The notes: generated from the sequence alone by a model not told the origin. DNA of 64,000 nucleotides from DASXRA01 sp036502575 (GCA_036502575.1 DASXYL010000050.1:1-64000), one strand, 5' to 3'. Positions 15,433 to 26,147 are shown, numbered from the stretch's first letter. Made by a program: numbers and translations.

Positions 15433-17054
15433 TGCGCAGGATGCTCATGGTCGGCGCCGCCGTAGTCGTGTGCGCGGCGGGCGTTGTGACCGCCGCCGCG
15501 GCCGGCCCGTCGCAGCCACCTGGTCCGGCGGCCGTGGCGTGCTCGCCCGATACCACCAGGCAGACGACCAACGGCCCGGTGTGCGGCATCGTTGCCAAGA
15601 GCGCCGATGAGTGGCTGGGCATCCGGTACGCGGCGCCGCCGGTCGGCGCCCTGCGCTGGGCCGCCCCGCAGCCGCCGCAGCCCTGGACGGCGACGTTGCC
15701 CACGACGGCGTACGGCAACCAGTGCGCGCAGTCCTACTGGGGAACCGCATCCGGCAACGAGGACTGCCTGTTCCTCGACGTGACCCGTCCGAACGACGGC
15801 GCGGCGAACTTGCCGGTCCTCGTGCACTTCCACGGTGGCGGGTTCGTCAGCCTGTCCGGCCGCGGCGACTACACCCTGCTTGCCTACACCGGGCACGCGG
15901 TTGTCGTGTCCATGAACTACCGGCTCGGCATCTTCGGCTTCCTCGCCAACGCCGGCCTGGGCGAGCATGCGGGCGACTGGGGACTCCAGGACCAGCAGGC
16001 GGCGCTGCGTTGGGTACGGGACAACATCGAGCAGCTCGGCGGCGACCCGCACAACGTCACCATCTTCGGCGAGTCCGCCGGCGCGTCGAGCGTCTGCGAC
16101 GCGATTGCGTCGCCTACGGCCAAGGGCCTGTTCCAGCGGGCGATCAGCGAGGGTGGCGAGTACAACACGCTGCTGGGCAGCCCGACGAACCTGGAAACGC
16201 AGGACTGCAAGTCCGATCTGCCGAGCCAGGTCGAGGCCAACGCCGCCGGCGCCGACTACGCGCAGATCGTCGGCTGCCCGGTGGCCAGCCAGGTCGCGGA
16301 ATGCCTGCGGTCGTTGACGGTCGCCCAGGCCGAGACCGGCGTGCCCTACGGCTACCAGTTCGGCGGGACGGGCACGGTCGGGCCGACGATCAACGGGACG
16401 ACGCTCACGCAGTCGCTGCGCCAGGCGCTGCGGACCGGCGCGGTCAACAAGGTGCCTCTGATCGCGGGCAGCGGTCGGGACGAGAACCTGGTCGGCGACG
16501 TGACCACGGCGGAGCAGTACAGCGAACTGGTCGACACGCAGTACGGCCGGTACGCGAACCAGGTGCTGGCGAGATATCCGTTGAGTCGCTTCGGTTCTCC
16601 GGCGATCGCGTTCCGCACGGTGTCCGCCGACTCCAACACCGTGTGCGCCTCGCTCCGCGTCAACGCCGAGGTCGCGAGGTGGATGCCGGTGTACGTCTAC
16701 GAGATCGACGACAACGACATCCCGCCCTACGTTGCCGCCGACGCGTCGGGTTCGGCTCCGGGCGCGCAGCACGTGCGGGCCTGGTACCTGACGCCGAGCA
16801 CGCCAGCGCTGGACGCGAACCAGCAGGCCCTGCAGAACGAGGAACTCGCCTCGGTGGCCCAATTCGCCCGGAACGGCAATCCGGTGGCGTACGGAACGCC
16901 GCTGTGGCCGCGCTATGACAGGTCCGGCCACGGCGAGGTGCTGTCGCTCCAACCGGCCGGCGACAGCGAGCTCGTCACGACCGATCAGCTGGCGGCGCAG
17001 CACAACTGCGCCTTCTGGGACCGGCTCGCGCCGAAGCCGGGGGAGCTCCGCTAA
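15432..17054 (+). CDS. Secreted type-B carboxylesterase
   Basis: A 540-residue alpha/beta hydrolase with a signal peptide (about 1-24). The oxyanion-hole motif HGGGF is at 134-138, NYRLGIFGF is conserved, and the triad is S215 (GESAG), E351 (GRDEN) and H447 (GAQHVRAWY). The chain length is normal for the family. TGATG couples it to the sialidase upstream and TAATG to the second sialidase downstream. That position suggests removal of ester groups, for example O-acetyl groups that block sialidases, from the same glycans. This is inference: classical sialate O-acetylesterases belong to a different fold (SGNH). Confidence 0.88.
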   Translation: MRRMLMVGAAVVVCAAGVVTAAAAGPSQPPGPAAVACSPDTTRQTTNGPVCGIVAKSADEWLGIRYAAPPVGALRWAAPQPPQPWTATLPTTAYGNQCAQSYWGTASGNEDCLFLDVTRPNDGAANLPVLVHFHGGGFVSLSGRGDYTLLAYTGHAVVVSMNYRLGIFGFLANAGLGEHAGDWGLQDQQAALRWVRDNIEQLGGDPHNVTIFGESAGASSVCDAIASPTAKGLFQRAISEGGEYNTLLGSPTNLETQDCKSDLPSQVEANAAGADYAQIVGCPVASQVAECLRSLTVAQAETGVPYGYQFGGTGTVGPTINGTTLTQSLRQALRTGAVNKVPLIAGSGRDENLVGDVTTAEQYSELVDTQYGRYANQVLARYPLSRFGSPAIAFRTVSADSNTVCASLRVNAEVARWMPVYVYEIDDNDIPPYVAADASGSAPGAQHVRAWYLTPSTPALDANQQALQNEELASVAQFARNGNPVAYGTPLWPRYDRSGHGEVLSLQPAGDSELVTTDQLAAQHNCAFWDRLAPKPGELR

Positions 17055-18253
17055 TGCGAAGGATTCTCATCGCCGGCGGGATCGGCGTCGTCTGCGTGGC
17101 GGCCGCCGTGACCGCGGCAGCAGCCAACGGCTCGGCCCCGTCCGTACCCCGGTGTACGGAAGCGGTCCCGTACACCGCCGGCGCGGACGGGTACGCCAGC
17201 TTCCGCATCCCAGCGGTCGTCAAGGCCGCGGACGGCTCGGTGCTCGCCTTCGCCGAAGGACGGCACGCCGGTACCACGGACTCCGGCAACATCGATGTCG
17301 TGCTCCGCCGTTCGTCCGACGGCGGCTGCACCTGGACGCCGTTGCAGGTCGTCGCCCGGGGCGCCGGCGATACGCGGGGCAACCCGGCGCCGGTGCTCGA
17401 CCCGGCCACCAAGCAGATCGTGCTGGTCACCTCCTACAACGCCGGCACGGTCACCGAGGCGCAGATCCTGCAGGGCAACGTGACGCCCGAGCAGTCCCGC
17501 CGCGTGTTCGTGCAGACCAGCTCCGACAACGGGGCGACGTTCAGCGATCTCCGCGAGATCACCGCTTCGACGAAACGGGCCGATTGGCGGTGGTACGCGA
17601 CCGGACCCGGCCACGCGACCGTGCTGACCATCGGTGCTCACGCCGGTCGCATCGTGGTGCCGGCCAACCATTCGATCGCCCCGCCGCCGGGCTCGACCGA
17701 CCTCGGCTCGGAGGCCAAGTACTACGGCGGCCACGACATCTACAGCGACGACCACGGCGCTACCTGGCACATCGGATTCGCCGACGACAACCCCGACGGC
17801 TACCTGAACGTCAACGAGACGACTGCGACCCAGCTCACCGACGGCCGGCTCTACTTCAACGCCCGCGACCACAACGGCACTGCCCCGGGCAACCGTACCG
17901 ACGCGTATTCCAGCGACGGCGGCATGAGCCTGGACGCGTCCTACGCTCCACAGGACACCATCGCCGGGCCCGTCGTCGAGGGCAGCGTGCTGCAAGTACC
18001 CAGAGGCCCGTTGCTCTACTCGGGACCCGCCGACCCGGCGGCGCGCGCCGCGATGACCATCCGGGTCAGCCCCGACCAGGGCCGCACCTGGACCGACCCG
18101 TTCCCGATATCCGGCTGGCCGGCCGCCTACTCGGACCTCGTCCCGCTCGACCGGGGCGTCGTCGGCGTGCTCTACGAAACCGGGCGAGCGACGTCGACCG
18201 ACATGATCACGTTCCGCCGGATCTCTCCAGACGATCTGCTACACCGTCCATAG
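17054..18253 (+). CDS. Secreted exo-sialidase (GH33), single-domain
   Basis: A 399-residue second sialidase with a signal peptide (about 1-25). It has FRIP at 50-53, Asp-boxes SSDGGCTW (87-94), SSDNGATF (156-163) and SDDHGATW (231-238), Glu E255 in NVNETT and the Tyr nucleophile near Y359 (AAYSDLV). It lacks the LamG domain of its operon partner, so the two probably differ in linkage or substrate form. TAATG overlaps the esterase stop. The signal peptide (MRRILIAGGIGVVC) closely resembles that of the esterase (MRRMLMVGAAVVVC), suggesting local duplication of export signals. It is the last gene of the operon; its end overlaps the convergent MacB-type permease by 15 bp. Confidence 0.9.
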   Translation: MRRILIAGGIGVVCVAAAVTAAAANGSAPSVPRCTEAVPYTAGADGYASFRIPAVVKAADGSVLAFAEGRHAGTTDSGNIDVVLRRSSDGGCTWTPLQVVARGAGDTRGNPAPVLDPATKQIVLVTSYNAGTVTEAQILQGNVTPEQSRRVFVQTSSDNGATFSDLREITASTKRADWRWYATGPGHATVLTIGAHAGRIVVPANHSIAPPPGSTDLGSEAKYYGGHDIYSDDHGATWHIGFADDNPDGYLNVNETTATQLTDGRLYFNARDHNGTAPGNRTDAYSSDGGMSLDASYAPQDTIAGPVVEGSVLQVPRGPLLYSGPADPAARAAMTIRVSPDQGRTWTDPFPISGWPAAYSDLVPLDRGVVGVLYETGRATSTDMITFRRISPDDLLHRP

Positions 18254-19434
18254 CGCCTCCGTCGGTGACATGCGGGCTGCCCGCAGCGCGGGCAGCAGGC
18301 CGGCGATGGCCCCGATGACCAAGGCCGCACCGAGCCCACCGGCCCAGGCCGGAGCCGGGATGACGATCGCCCAGTGCTTGGCACTGGCGTACACGGCCGT
18401 CGACAGGGCACCGAGGCCGACGCCGATCGCGCCGCCGAGGAGCGCCAGCAGCACGGCTTCGGCCAGGAACTGCAGCCGCACGTGGCCCTTCGTCGCGCCC
18501 AGGGCCCGGCGCAGGCCGATCTCGGAACGACGTTCGAGCACGGAGATCACCATGATGTTGGCGACCCCGACGGCACCCACGAGCAGCGACACGGCGCCGA
18601 GCCCGAGGAAGAGACCGTTGAGCGCGCTCTTCGCCTTGGCGCGGGCCACGAGGGCGGCCGACGGTTGGCTCACGTTCACGTCGCCGGGCGCCGAGGGATT
18701 GGCGGTCGCGCCGAGGACGGCCTGCACGGCGTCCACCTGGTCCGTACCCGCGCGTACGTAGATGGTGGACGGGTGGCCGTCGGAGCCGAGGTACGTCTTC
18801 GCGGCCGGGAAGCCCACGAGAACGGCGGTGTCGATCTCGGGCGCGAGCACAGCCGGGTTGAGGATGCCGGCGAGATAGAACCACTGCTTGCCCACCCAGA
18901 TCCGCTCACCCGGGTAGATGCGGTCGATGCCGAGCCGCTCGGCGGCGACGGCGCCGAGCACGGCAACCGGTTCGGTGGCGGTGGCGGCGTTGAGATAGCG
19001 GCCCTGCGCGACGCTCGTCGCGATGGTCGGCAGCAACCCCAAACTGGCGGCCTGAACGTTGATCGCGTTGGTGTTGATGCCGGGGATGAGCGAGCTGCGG
19101 TAGGCCTTTGCGCTCGTCGATCCGGTGTACTGGGTCTCGGTGACCGGGCCGATGCGGGCGATCATGGCGGGTGCGGCTACCGGCAGCTCGGCGGTGTCCC
19201 CGAGCATGGTCTGGCCGTTGGTGACCGTGAGCAGGTTGGTGCCGAGCCGGTCGATCTCGGCGAGCAGGCCCGCCTGCGACGACGACGACAGCCCCAACAC
19301 CGCCACGATCGCGGCCACTCCGATGGCGATGCCGAGCGCCGAGAGCCCGGCCCGGAGCTTGCGCGTGCGGACCCCGACGCTGGCCACCCGGCTCAGGTCG
19401 CTCAACCGCAGCCGACGCACCGGCGGAGGCGCGC

Positions 19435-19438
<4 letters not shown>
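18239..19438 (-). CDS. MacB-type ABC transporter permease
   Basis: A 399-residue membrane protein. One N-terminal helix (LRAGLSALGIAIGVAAIVAVL) and a large extracytoplasmic MacB_PCD domain (about 50-265) precede three C-terminal helices (about 275-390) in the FtsX fold, including ERRSEIGLRRALGATKGHV. MacB-type permeases act by mechanotransmission in efflux or lipoprotein handling and do not themselves form an import channel. The start at 19438 overlaps the ATPase stop (ATGA). It is the last gene of a lipoprotein-MFP-ATPase-permease operon. Confidence 0.9.
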
Positions 19439-20129
<691 letters not shown>

Positions 20130-20133
<4 letters not shown>

Positions 20134-21269
20134 GACGACGGCACCACCACTCGCTGTCCGGCGGACAGCCCCGTCCCGGTGACCTGCACCAGGCCGTGCG
20201 AGTCGTCGAAGAGCCCGAGCGACACCGCAACCAGGCGCCGAGCACCGTCGCTGCCCGCGACCTCGACGGCGTAACCGCCGCCGGCTAGGGCGACCAGCGC
20301 GGTCACCGGAACGACCAGCGCGTTCTTCGCGGTGTCGGTGGTGATCGCCACCTGTACCGGTGCCTGGTCCAGCGTGCCGGTCGCCTTGGCGTCGGTCAGG
20401 GCGACGTCGACGGCGATGGTGGGGGAGGAGTCCGCGCTGGCCTGCGCCGGCTTCGTCGCGACGGTGCCCACCGAGGCCACCCGTCCCGGCGTGGTGCGTC
20501 CGTCCGGCAACGTGATCATGACGGCGTCGCCGGCCTTGACCGCAGACTGCAGGTTGGCGTCGAGGTTGATGCTGACGTGTCGCTTGGTCGAGGTCGCCTT
20601 CAGGACCGCGCCACCGGCCGGAGCGCCGAGCGATGCCGACAGCTCGGTGACCCGCAGCGCGGTCGGCTCGAACACGACGTCGCCGAGAGCGAGCTTGCCG
20701 GTCTCGTCCACGCCGAGGGCGGCCTGCAACTTCTTCACCGCGGCCTTGGTGGCCCAGCTGAACTCGTCCGAGGTCGGATCGAGATCGTCGCTGCTGGCGT
20801 AGCCGAGGGCGACCAGCGCGGCGTTGAGCTGTCGCACGTCGGCCCCGGTCACGTCCGACGCGGCGGAACCCTCAGCGAGCGGGCGGTATGCGGGCGTCGA
20901 GCCGTACAGCAGCACGATCGGCCTGCCGTCCACCCGGTACAGCACCTGGCCCGGTTTGATCACCTGGCCGACGTCGGGCAGCGCGGTCACGATGCCGCGG
21001 CCCTGCGCGGCCACGGTGTAGCTGCCGGCGTAGCCCAACGTCCCGTCGAGCTGGGTCTGGGCCGCCAGCGAGCGCCGCGAGACGGTCGCCAGCGAGGTGG
21101 CGGCCGCATTGTCGGTGTTGCCGGACTTGGGCGAGCTGGCTCGGCGGAACGGGTGCGTGAGTGCGAAAGCGACGCCGGCGACGGCCAGGACGGCCACGGT
21201 GGCGAGTAGCCAGCGGCGCCGGCGATGGCGGGGACGCTCCTCCCAGAGTGGCTCGATCACCGCGGTCAC
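20130..21269 (-). CDS. HlyD-like membrane-fusion protein with peptidoglycan-binding domain
   Basis: A 379-residue membrane-anchored adaptor. A cytoplasmic basic stretch (RPRHRRRRW) precedes a single helix (about 16-35). Next come a lipoyl/barrel-sandwich half (GRGIVTALPDVGQVIKPGQVL in part), a PG_binding_1-like insert (about 130-175: VRQLNAALVALGY, then FSWATKAAVKKLQAALG) and beta-barrel domains. Actinobacterial MacB-like systems often carry this adaptor with the PG-binding insert between the hairpin halves. The GTG at 21269 overlaps the lipoprotein stop (GTGA) with GGAGG upstream. It links the MacB-type permease to the cell wall. Confidence 0.85.
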
Positions 21270-21829
21270 GACTTGCCTCCGGTGTGCATACTTCCGCCGG
21301 GGGCGCCCTTGTCGCCGCGCAGGCTGGCGCAGGCCTTGTCGGCGGCCTTGAACAGCGGCGAGTCGGGCATGAGGTCGCTGCCGGGAGCGGCGGAGATCTG
21401 GATACCGCCCTGCGGGTTCGGGTCGGGGAAGTCCTTGATGCCGTGGTCGCGCATGCACTGCGAGTACTTCAACGCCGCGGCGTGCTGCTTGGCCTGTTCC
21501 TGCGGAGGAGCCGTCGGCTCCAAGGACTTGCAGGCCTGCAGGGCCGCCTTGAACCGCGCCGAGTTCGGGTCGAGATCGCTGCCCGGATGCGCCTCGAGCT
21601 GGATCTGCCCGTCGCTGTTCGGGTCGGGGAAGTCGGTGATCCCGTGCGAGCGCATGCATTGCGAGTAGGCCAGCGCCCGATCCTTCACCGAGCCGGTGGG
21701 GGACGACGTGCCGCTCGGCGTCGCCGAGCTCACGCTCGCCACGCCCGGCCCGCCCGATCCGGACGAGCAACCCGCGGCGAGCACGGCACCGCCCAGCAAC
21801 GCCGCCAGCGTCAATCGATATCGCGTCAT
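21266..21829 (-). CDS. Lipoprotein with a duplicated CMRxHG-DFPDPN module
   Basis: A 187-residue lipoprotein (lipobox LAAGC, C21). After a Ser/Thr/Gly linker it has two copies of one module, at about 55-100 and 122-167. Each begins YSQCMR-x-HGI-x-DFPDPN and continues to an F-K-AA...AC ending. Two cysteines per module (CMR and the AC near the end) suggest a disulfide. I recognise this module from uncharacterised actinobacterial lipoproteins beside MacB-like efflux systems; its function is unknown. It is first in the operon and opposite the two-component genes, so it may be the substrate sensor or part of the envelope complex. Confidence 0.8.
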   Translation of the reverse strand: MTRYRLTLAALLGGAVLAAGCSSGSGGPGVASVSSATPSGTSSPTGSVKDRALAYSQCMRSHGITDFPDPNSDGQIQLEAHPGSDLDPNSARFKAALQACKSLEPTAPPQEQAKQHAAALKYSQCMRDHGIKDFPDPNPQGGIQISAAPGSDLMPDSPLFKAADKACASLRGDKGAPGGSMHTGGKS

Positions 21830-21949
21830 ACGTCCTCCGTCGTGTCCTTGTCGTTGTCGTTCGTTGTAGGAGGACGCCGGTTTCGGGTGCGTATCAACAG
21901 CGCACTCTTAACTGCGATACCGCGCCGAAACCACATCGCGGGGCATCCT

Positions 21950-22609
21950 GTGATCGTGCGGGTGCTGGTGATCGAGGACGACGCGGAGCTGGCCGAGACG
22001 GTCGCGGCCGGCCTGCGCCGTCAGCAGTTCGCCGTCGACGTCGCGTTCGACGGTCTGTCCGGCCTCGATCGGGCGTTGCTGAACGACTACGACGTGGTCG
22101 TGCTGGACCGCGACCTGCCCGGGTTGCCCGGCGACGAGGTGTGCGCCGGTCTCATTGCTTCCGGACGCCGCAGCCGGGTGCTCATGCTCACCGCCGCGGC
22201 CACGATGGACGACCTGGTCGACGGGCTCGCGCTTGGCGCCGACGACTACTTGCCCAAGCCGTTCGACTTCCCGGTCCTCGTCGCCCGGGTCGGTGCGTTG
22301 CTCCGACGCGCCCAGCCGGCGATGCCTCCGGTGCTGTGCCATGGCGACGTCCGCGTCGACACCGGGCAGCGTCGCGCCTGGCGAGGCGATCGGCCGCTCG
22401 ACCTGGCGCCGAAGGAGTTCGGCGTTCTCGAACTGCTGCTCGTGGCATCGGGACGCGCTGTCTCCGCCGAAGAGCTGCTCGAACGGGTCTGGGACGAGCA
22501 CGCCGACCCGTTCACGAACGCCATCAAGATCACCGTCAGCCGGCTGCGAACCAAGCTCGGCGATCCGCCGCTCATCGACACCGTGGCCAAGTCCGGCTAC
22601 CGGATCTGA
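21950..22609 (+). CDS. OmpR-family response regulator
   Basis: A 219-residue two-component regulator. The receiver domain has acidic D10/D11, phospho-acceptor D53, T81 and K103 (YLPKPF). The C-terminal winged helix (about 125-219) ends in SRLRTKLGDPPLIDTVAKSG. The GTG at 21950 has GGGG 6 nt upstream; longer in-frame extensions are unsupported. It is followed by its kinase with a 9-nt gap. The divergent efflux operon (120 bp away) is the obvious target. Confidence 0.9.
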   Translation: MIVRVLVIEDDAELAETVAAGLRRQQFAVDVAFDGLSGLDRALLNDYDVVVLDRDLPGLPGDEVCAGLIASGRRSRVLMLTAAATMDDLVDGLALGADDYLPKPFDFPVLVARVGALLRRAQPAMPPVLCHGDVRVDTGQRRAWRGDRPLDLAPKEFGVLELLLVASGRAVSAEELLERVWDEHADPFTNAIKITVSRLRTKLGDPPLIDTVAKSGYRI

Positions 22610-22618
22610 GGAGACGCC

Positions 22619-23938
22619 ATGCGCCCGGTAGGCCGGCTCACCGCGCTCGTCGTCCGCCCGCACCTGCCGCGGCGGACCGTACGGCTGCGCCTCACCCTCG
22701 TCTACGGCGCGCTGTTCCTGGTCTCGGGCGTCGCGCTGCTGGCCATCACCTACGTGCTCGTAGCACGCACGACGGACGTGGGGGTTTTCAAGACGAGCGA
22801 CGGCGGCAGCGGCGTGATCGTCGGATCGCACCCCTCGGCGGGCGCGCGTCCGGAGATCTCGACGCACGGCGCGGGCACGCCCGGCGCGCCCCTTCCGGAC
22901 ATCACGCCGGAGCAGGCCACCCGCTTGGCGGCTCAGCAACACGCGGCCCAGATGCGCCAGCTCCTGCTCTCGTCGGGCATCGCGCTGGCGATCATGGCGG
23001 TCGTGTCGATCGCACTGGGCTGGATGATCGCCGGCCGGGTGCTGCGCCCGCTGCGCGCGATCACCGCATCGGTGCGGGACATCTCCGCCACCAACCTGCA
23101 CGAACGCCTCGCCCTGCGCGGACCCGACGACGAGCTCAAGGAGCTCGGCGGCACCTTCAATGCCCTGCTCACCCGGCTGGACGCGGCCTTCCAGGCGCAG
23201 CGGCAGTTCGCCGCCAACGCCTCCCACGAGCTGCGCACGCCGCTCACCCGGCAGCGCGCGCTCGCGCAGGTCGCGCTGGCCGATCCTGATGCCGACGTCG
23301 ACACGTTGCGGGTCGCCCACGAGCGGGTGCTGGTCGCGGGTGTCCAGCAGGAGCGGCTCATCGACGCGCTGCTCGTGCTCGCGCGCGGCCAGGCCGGACC
23401 GAGCGGGGCGGAGCAGGTGGACCTCGCTCAGATCGCGGAGCGGGTGGTCGCGGATCGGCGGGCCGAGGCAATGTCGTTCGGCCTGACCGTCCGTCGCGCG
23501 CTCTCACCGGCATCGACCACCGGCGATCCCCGGCTGGTCGAGCGCCTCGTCACCAACCTGGTCGACAACGCCCTGCGCCACAACGTCGATGACGGCCGGG
23601 TCGAGATCACGACCGACGAGCGGAACGGCTGGGCCGTGCTCACCGTCACCAACACCGGGCCGGTCGTACCGGCATCGGATATCGACCGGCTGCTCCAGCC
23701 ATTCCAGCGCCTCGGCCGCGACCGCGTCGGCAACGGCGCCGGCCTCGGCCTGTCGATCGTGCAAGCCGTTGCCGACGCCCACGGAGCCACGCTCGGAGCT
23801 GTGTCGCGTCCTACGGGTGGACTGTCTATCGAGGTGAGCTTCGTCCGCTCCTCACGCCGCGTCGTGGAAGACGAGGCCGAGCGTGAACCGCTGGCCGGAT
23901 CGGATCGTCGATACGCCGTGGCGTACCGGGGCAGCTGA
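22619..23938 (+). CDS. Two-component sensor histidine kinase with HAMP domain
   Basis: A 439-residue membrane kinase. Two helices (about 26-50 and 118-142) flank an extracytoplasmic sensor region, followed by HAMP, a HisKA domain (ASHELRTPL, His near 202) and HATPase_c (N-box LVDNALRHN, G-box GLGLSIVQA). GAGGAG lies before the ATG. The family would normally end near LSIEVSFVRSS. The last 25 or so residues are encoded on DNA that is antisense to the conserved C-terminus of the oxygenase (87-bp tail-to-tail overlap). It probably senses an envelope stress or drug relevant to the divergent MacB-like system. Confidence 0.9.
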   Translation: MRPVGRLTALVVRPHLPRRTVRLRLTLVYGALFLVSGVALLAITYVLVARTTDVGVFKTSDGGSGVIVGSHPSAGARPEISTHGAGTPGAPLPDITPEQATRLAAQQHAAQMRQLLLSSGIALAIMAVVSIALGWMIAGRVLRPLRAITASVRDISATNLHERLALRGPDDELKELGGTFNALLTRLDAAFQAQRQFAANASHELRTPLTRQRALAQVALADPDADVDTLRVAHERVLVAGVQQERLIDALLVLARGQAGPSGAEQVDLAQIAERVVADRRAEAMSFGLTVRRALSPASTTGDPRLVERLVTNLVDNALRHNVDDGRVEITTDERNGWAVLTVTNTGPVVPASDIDRLLQPFQRLGRDRVGNGAGLGLSIVQAVADAHGATLGAVSRPTGGLSIEVSFVRSSRRVVEDEAEREPLAGSDRRYAVAYRGS

Positions 23939-24562
23939 CCACCCCCGCGCGCCGGCGACGGGCCGGTCGCGGGTTGTGAACACCAGGCCGTGGCCGTGCG
24001 GGACGATCCGGGCGTGCCCGCGGGACTGGGCGCGCGGGCGCTGCTCGACCAGCAGGAACTCGCCGCCCTCGTGGTCGACTCCCGGCTGGCTGAGGTTGAC
24101 CACGACCTGCAGCGGGAACACCAGGTCCCCGTACAGGTCGCGGTGCAGCGCGTTCCAGTCGCCGGCCGTGTACTTCAGCAGGATCGCTGTGGACCTCGTC
24201 TGACCGGCGTCGTGGCACATGGCCAACCACTCGTCCAGGGTGTCCGGCCACGGCGTGGGCCGCCCGAGCTTGCCGTACCAGTCGCGGGCGATCGGCAGCA
24301 GCCGCGGGTAGAGCGCTTGCTTGAGCCGCTCGACTGGTTCGGGATACGGCCGGTCGAAGTAGCGGTACTGGCCTTCGCCGAACCGGTGCCGAGCCATATC
24401 GATCGTGGAGCGGAACCGTTCGTCCTTGTCGTAGAGCGCGGCGATGTCGTGCGCCTCGTCCGGCGTGAGCAGTTGCGGAGTGAGCGCGCCGCCGTAGCCG
24501 TTCAGCTCGCCGGCGATGGCGTCCCAGTCAGCCGCGGCGACGCGTTCAGCCCAGGTGCTCAC
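23852..24562 (-). CDS. 2OG-Fe(II) oxygenase of the Oxygenase-NA (PF09859-like) family
   Basis: A 236-residue dioxygenase. It carries the Fe(II) ligands H140-x-D142 (ALHRDLYGD) and H215 (RHGVS), with R221/R226 available for 2-oxoglutarate. The overall pattern (HRDLYGDLVFPLQVVVNLSQ; FTLGLVFHDA at the end) matches the family annotated as acting on damaged, probably alkylated, DNA. The GTG at 24562 overlaps the Ogt stop (GTGA), so a longer ATG start upstream is rejected. Coupling to Ogt genes supports an AlkB-like repair role; that activity is inferred from context and family naming. Confidence 0.82.
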   Translation of the reverse strand: MSTWAERVAAADWDAIAGELNGYGGALTPQLLTPDEAHDIAALYDKDERFRSTIDMARHRFGEGQYRYFDRPYPEPVERLKQALYPRLLPIARDWYGKLGRPTPWPDTLDEWLAMCHDAGQTRSTAILLKYTAGDWNALHRDLYGDLVFPLQVVVNLSQPGVDHEGGEFLLVEQRPRAQSRGHARIVPHGHGLVFTTRDRPVAGARGWSAAPVRHGVSTIRSGQRFTLGLVFHDAA

Positions 24563-25032
24563 GCGATGGCCAGGCTCGGCTGGCCGGCCTCGAGATCCAG
24601 CAGGTGCTGCTTGTTGCGCAGTCCGGCTGCATATCCCGTCAGCTTGCCGTTCGCGCCGACGACCCGGTGGCACGGGACGACGATCAGGACGGGATTCGCG
24701 GCCAGGGCAGCGCCGACCCGCTGGGCGTCGACGTCGCCGATCAACCGGGCGAGCGCACCGTACGTCGTGGTCCGGCCGGGAGCCACCGTCTCCGTGAGCG
24801 TGGTCAGGATGCGCGCGTCGAGGGGATCGACGTCGGCGCCCGGGAGATCGACGGGGACGCTGAACTCGGTGCGCGTTCCGGCGAAGTACTCGTCCAGCTC
24901 ACGCATCGCAACGTCGATGCAGGGACACGTCGTCGGGCCGGGCACTGCCGGTCGGCGCACGTGGCACCAGGTCAGGCCCCGGGTCGATGCCTGTAGATGC
25001 AACCGGCCGATGGGGGATTCGTAGCTGCTCAT
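24559..25032 (-). CDS. ogt: Methylated-DNA-protein-cysteine methyltransferase (Ogt)
   Basis: A 157-residue suicide DNA-repair enzyme that takes alkyl groups from O6-alkylguanine onto a cysteine. The acceptor is C121 in the canonical PCHRV motif. The helix-turn-helix ARLIGDVDAQRVGAALAANP and the Arg finger fit the family. It is short of an Ada N-terminal domain. It overlaps the downstream oxygenase and lies 45 bp after a second, longer Ogt paralogue. Confidence 0.93.
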   Translation of the reverse strand: MSSYESPIGRLHLQASTRGLTWCHVRRPAVPGPTTCPCIDVAMRELDEYFAGTRTEFSVPVDLPGADVDPLDARILTTLTETVAPGRTTTYGALARLIGDVDAQRVGAALAANPVLIVVPCHRVVGANGKLTGYAAGLRNKQHLLDLEAGQPSLAIA

Positions 25033-25077
25033 ACCTTGAGAACGTTGCCGGCGGCCGTCCTGTGAGGTCAGGCAGCG

Positions 25078-25664
<587 letters not shown>

Positions 25665-25668
<4 letters not shown>

Positions 25669-26147
25669 TCGGGGTCCTCCAGGACGTAGGTCTGGCGAAG
25701 CGTGGCGATGCCGTCGGCGGCGCTGCGTCGGGCCGCCGCCTCGGTGCCGCCGACGATCTCGGCGATGGACGCGTAGGACAGGTCGGCCAGGTACCGGTAA
25801 GCGACGACCTGGCGTTGTTTGTCGGGCAGCGCGCGAACGGCCGCTTCGAGCTCCGGGTCAGGTAGTTGATGAACGTCGGAGGCCGTCGGCTCGTGAGGAA
25901 GCTCGGCGACCGGCAGCGGCCTGCGCTGGCGGGATCGGTAGCTGTCGATCGCCTTGCGGTGGGCGATCGTGATCAGCCAGCCCCGCACGTTCGAGTCGGG
26001 ACGCAGCCGGGGATAGGCGCGCAATGCGGCGAGGAACGTCTCCGACCACGCGTCCTCGGCGTCGACCGGGCCCAGCACCGCGCGGCACACCCGCAGCACG
26101 GTCGCGCCGTGTTCGGCGACCACCGACTCGAACGGAGGCAGGCTCAC
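25665..26147 (-). CDS. ECF-like RNA polymerase sigma factor
   Basis: A 160-residue two-domain sigma factor. Region 2 (AEDAWSETFLAALRAYPRL, then RGWLITIAHRKAIDSYR) is followed by region 4 (LPDKQRQVVAYRYLADLSYASIAEIVG). Most ECF factors are held by an anti-sigma; none is encoded beside it here. Instead it is coupled to an Ogt gene, suggesting a direct role in inducing alkylation repair. The GTG at 26147 is the best start by homology and lacks a strong ribosome binding site, so it is uncertain by a few codons. Confidence 0.85.
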
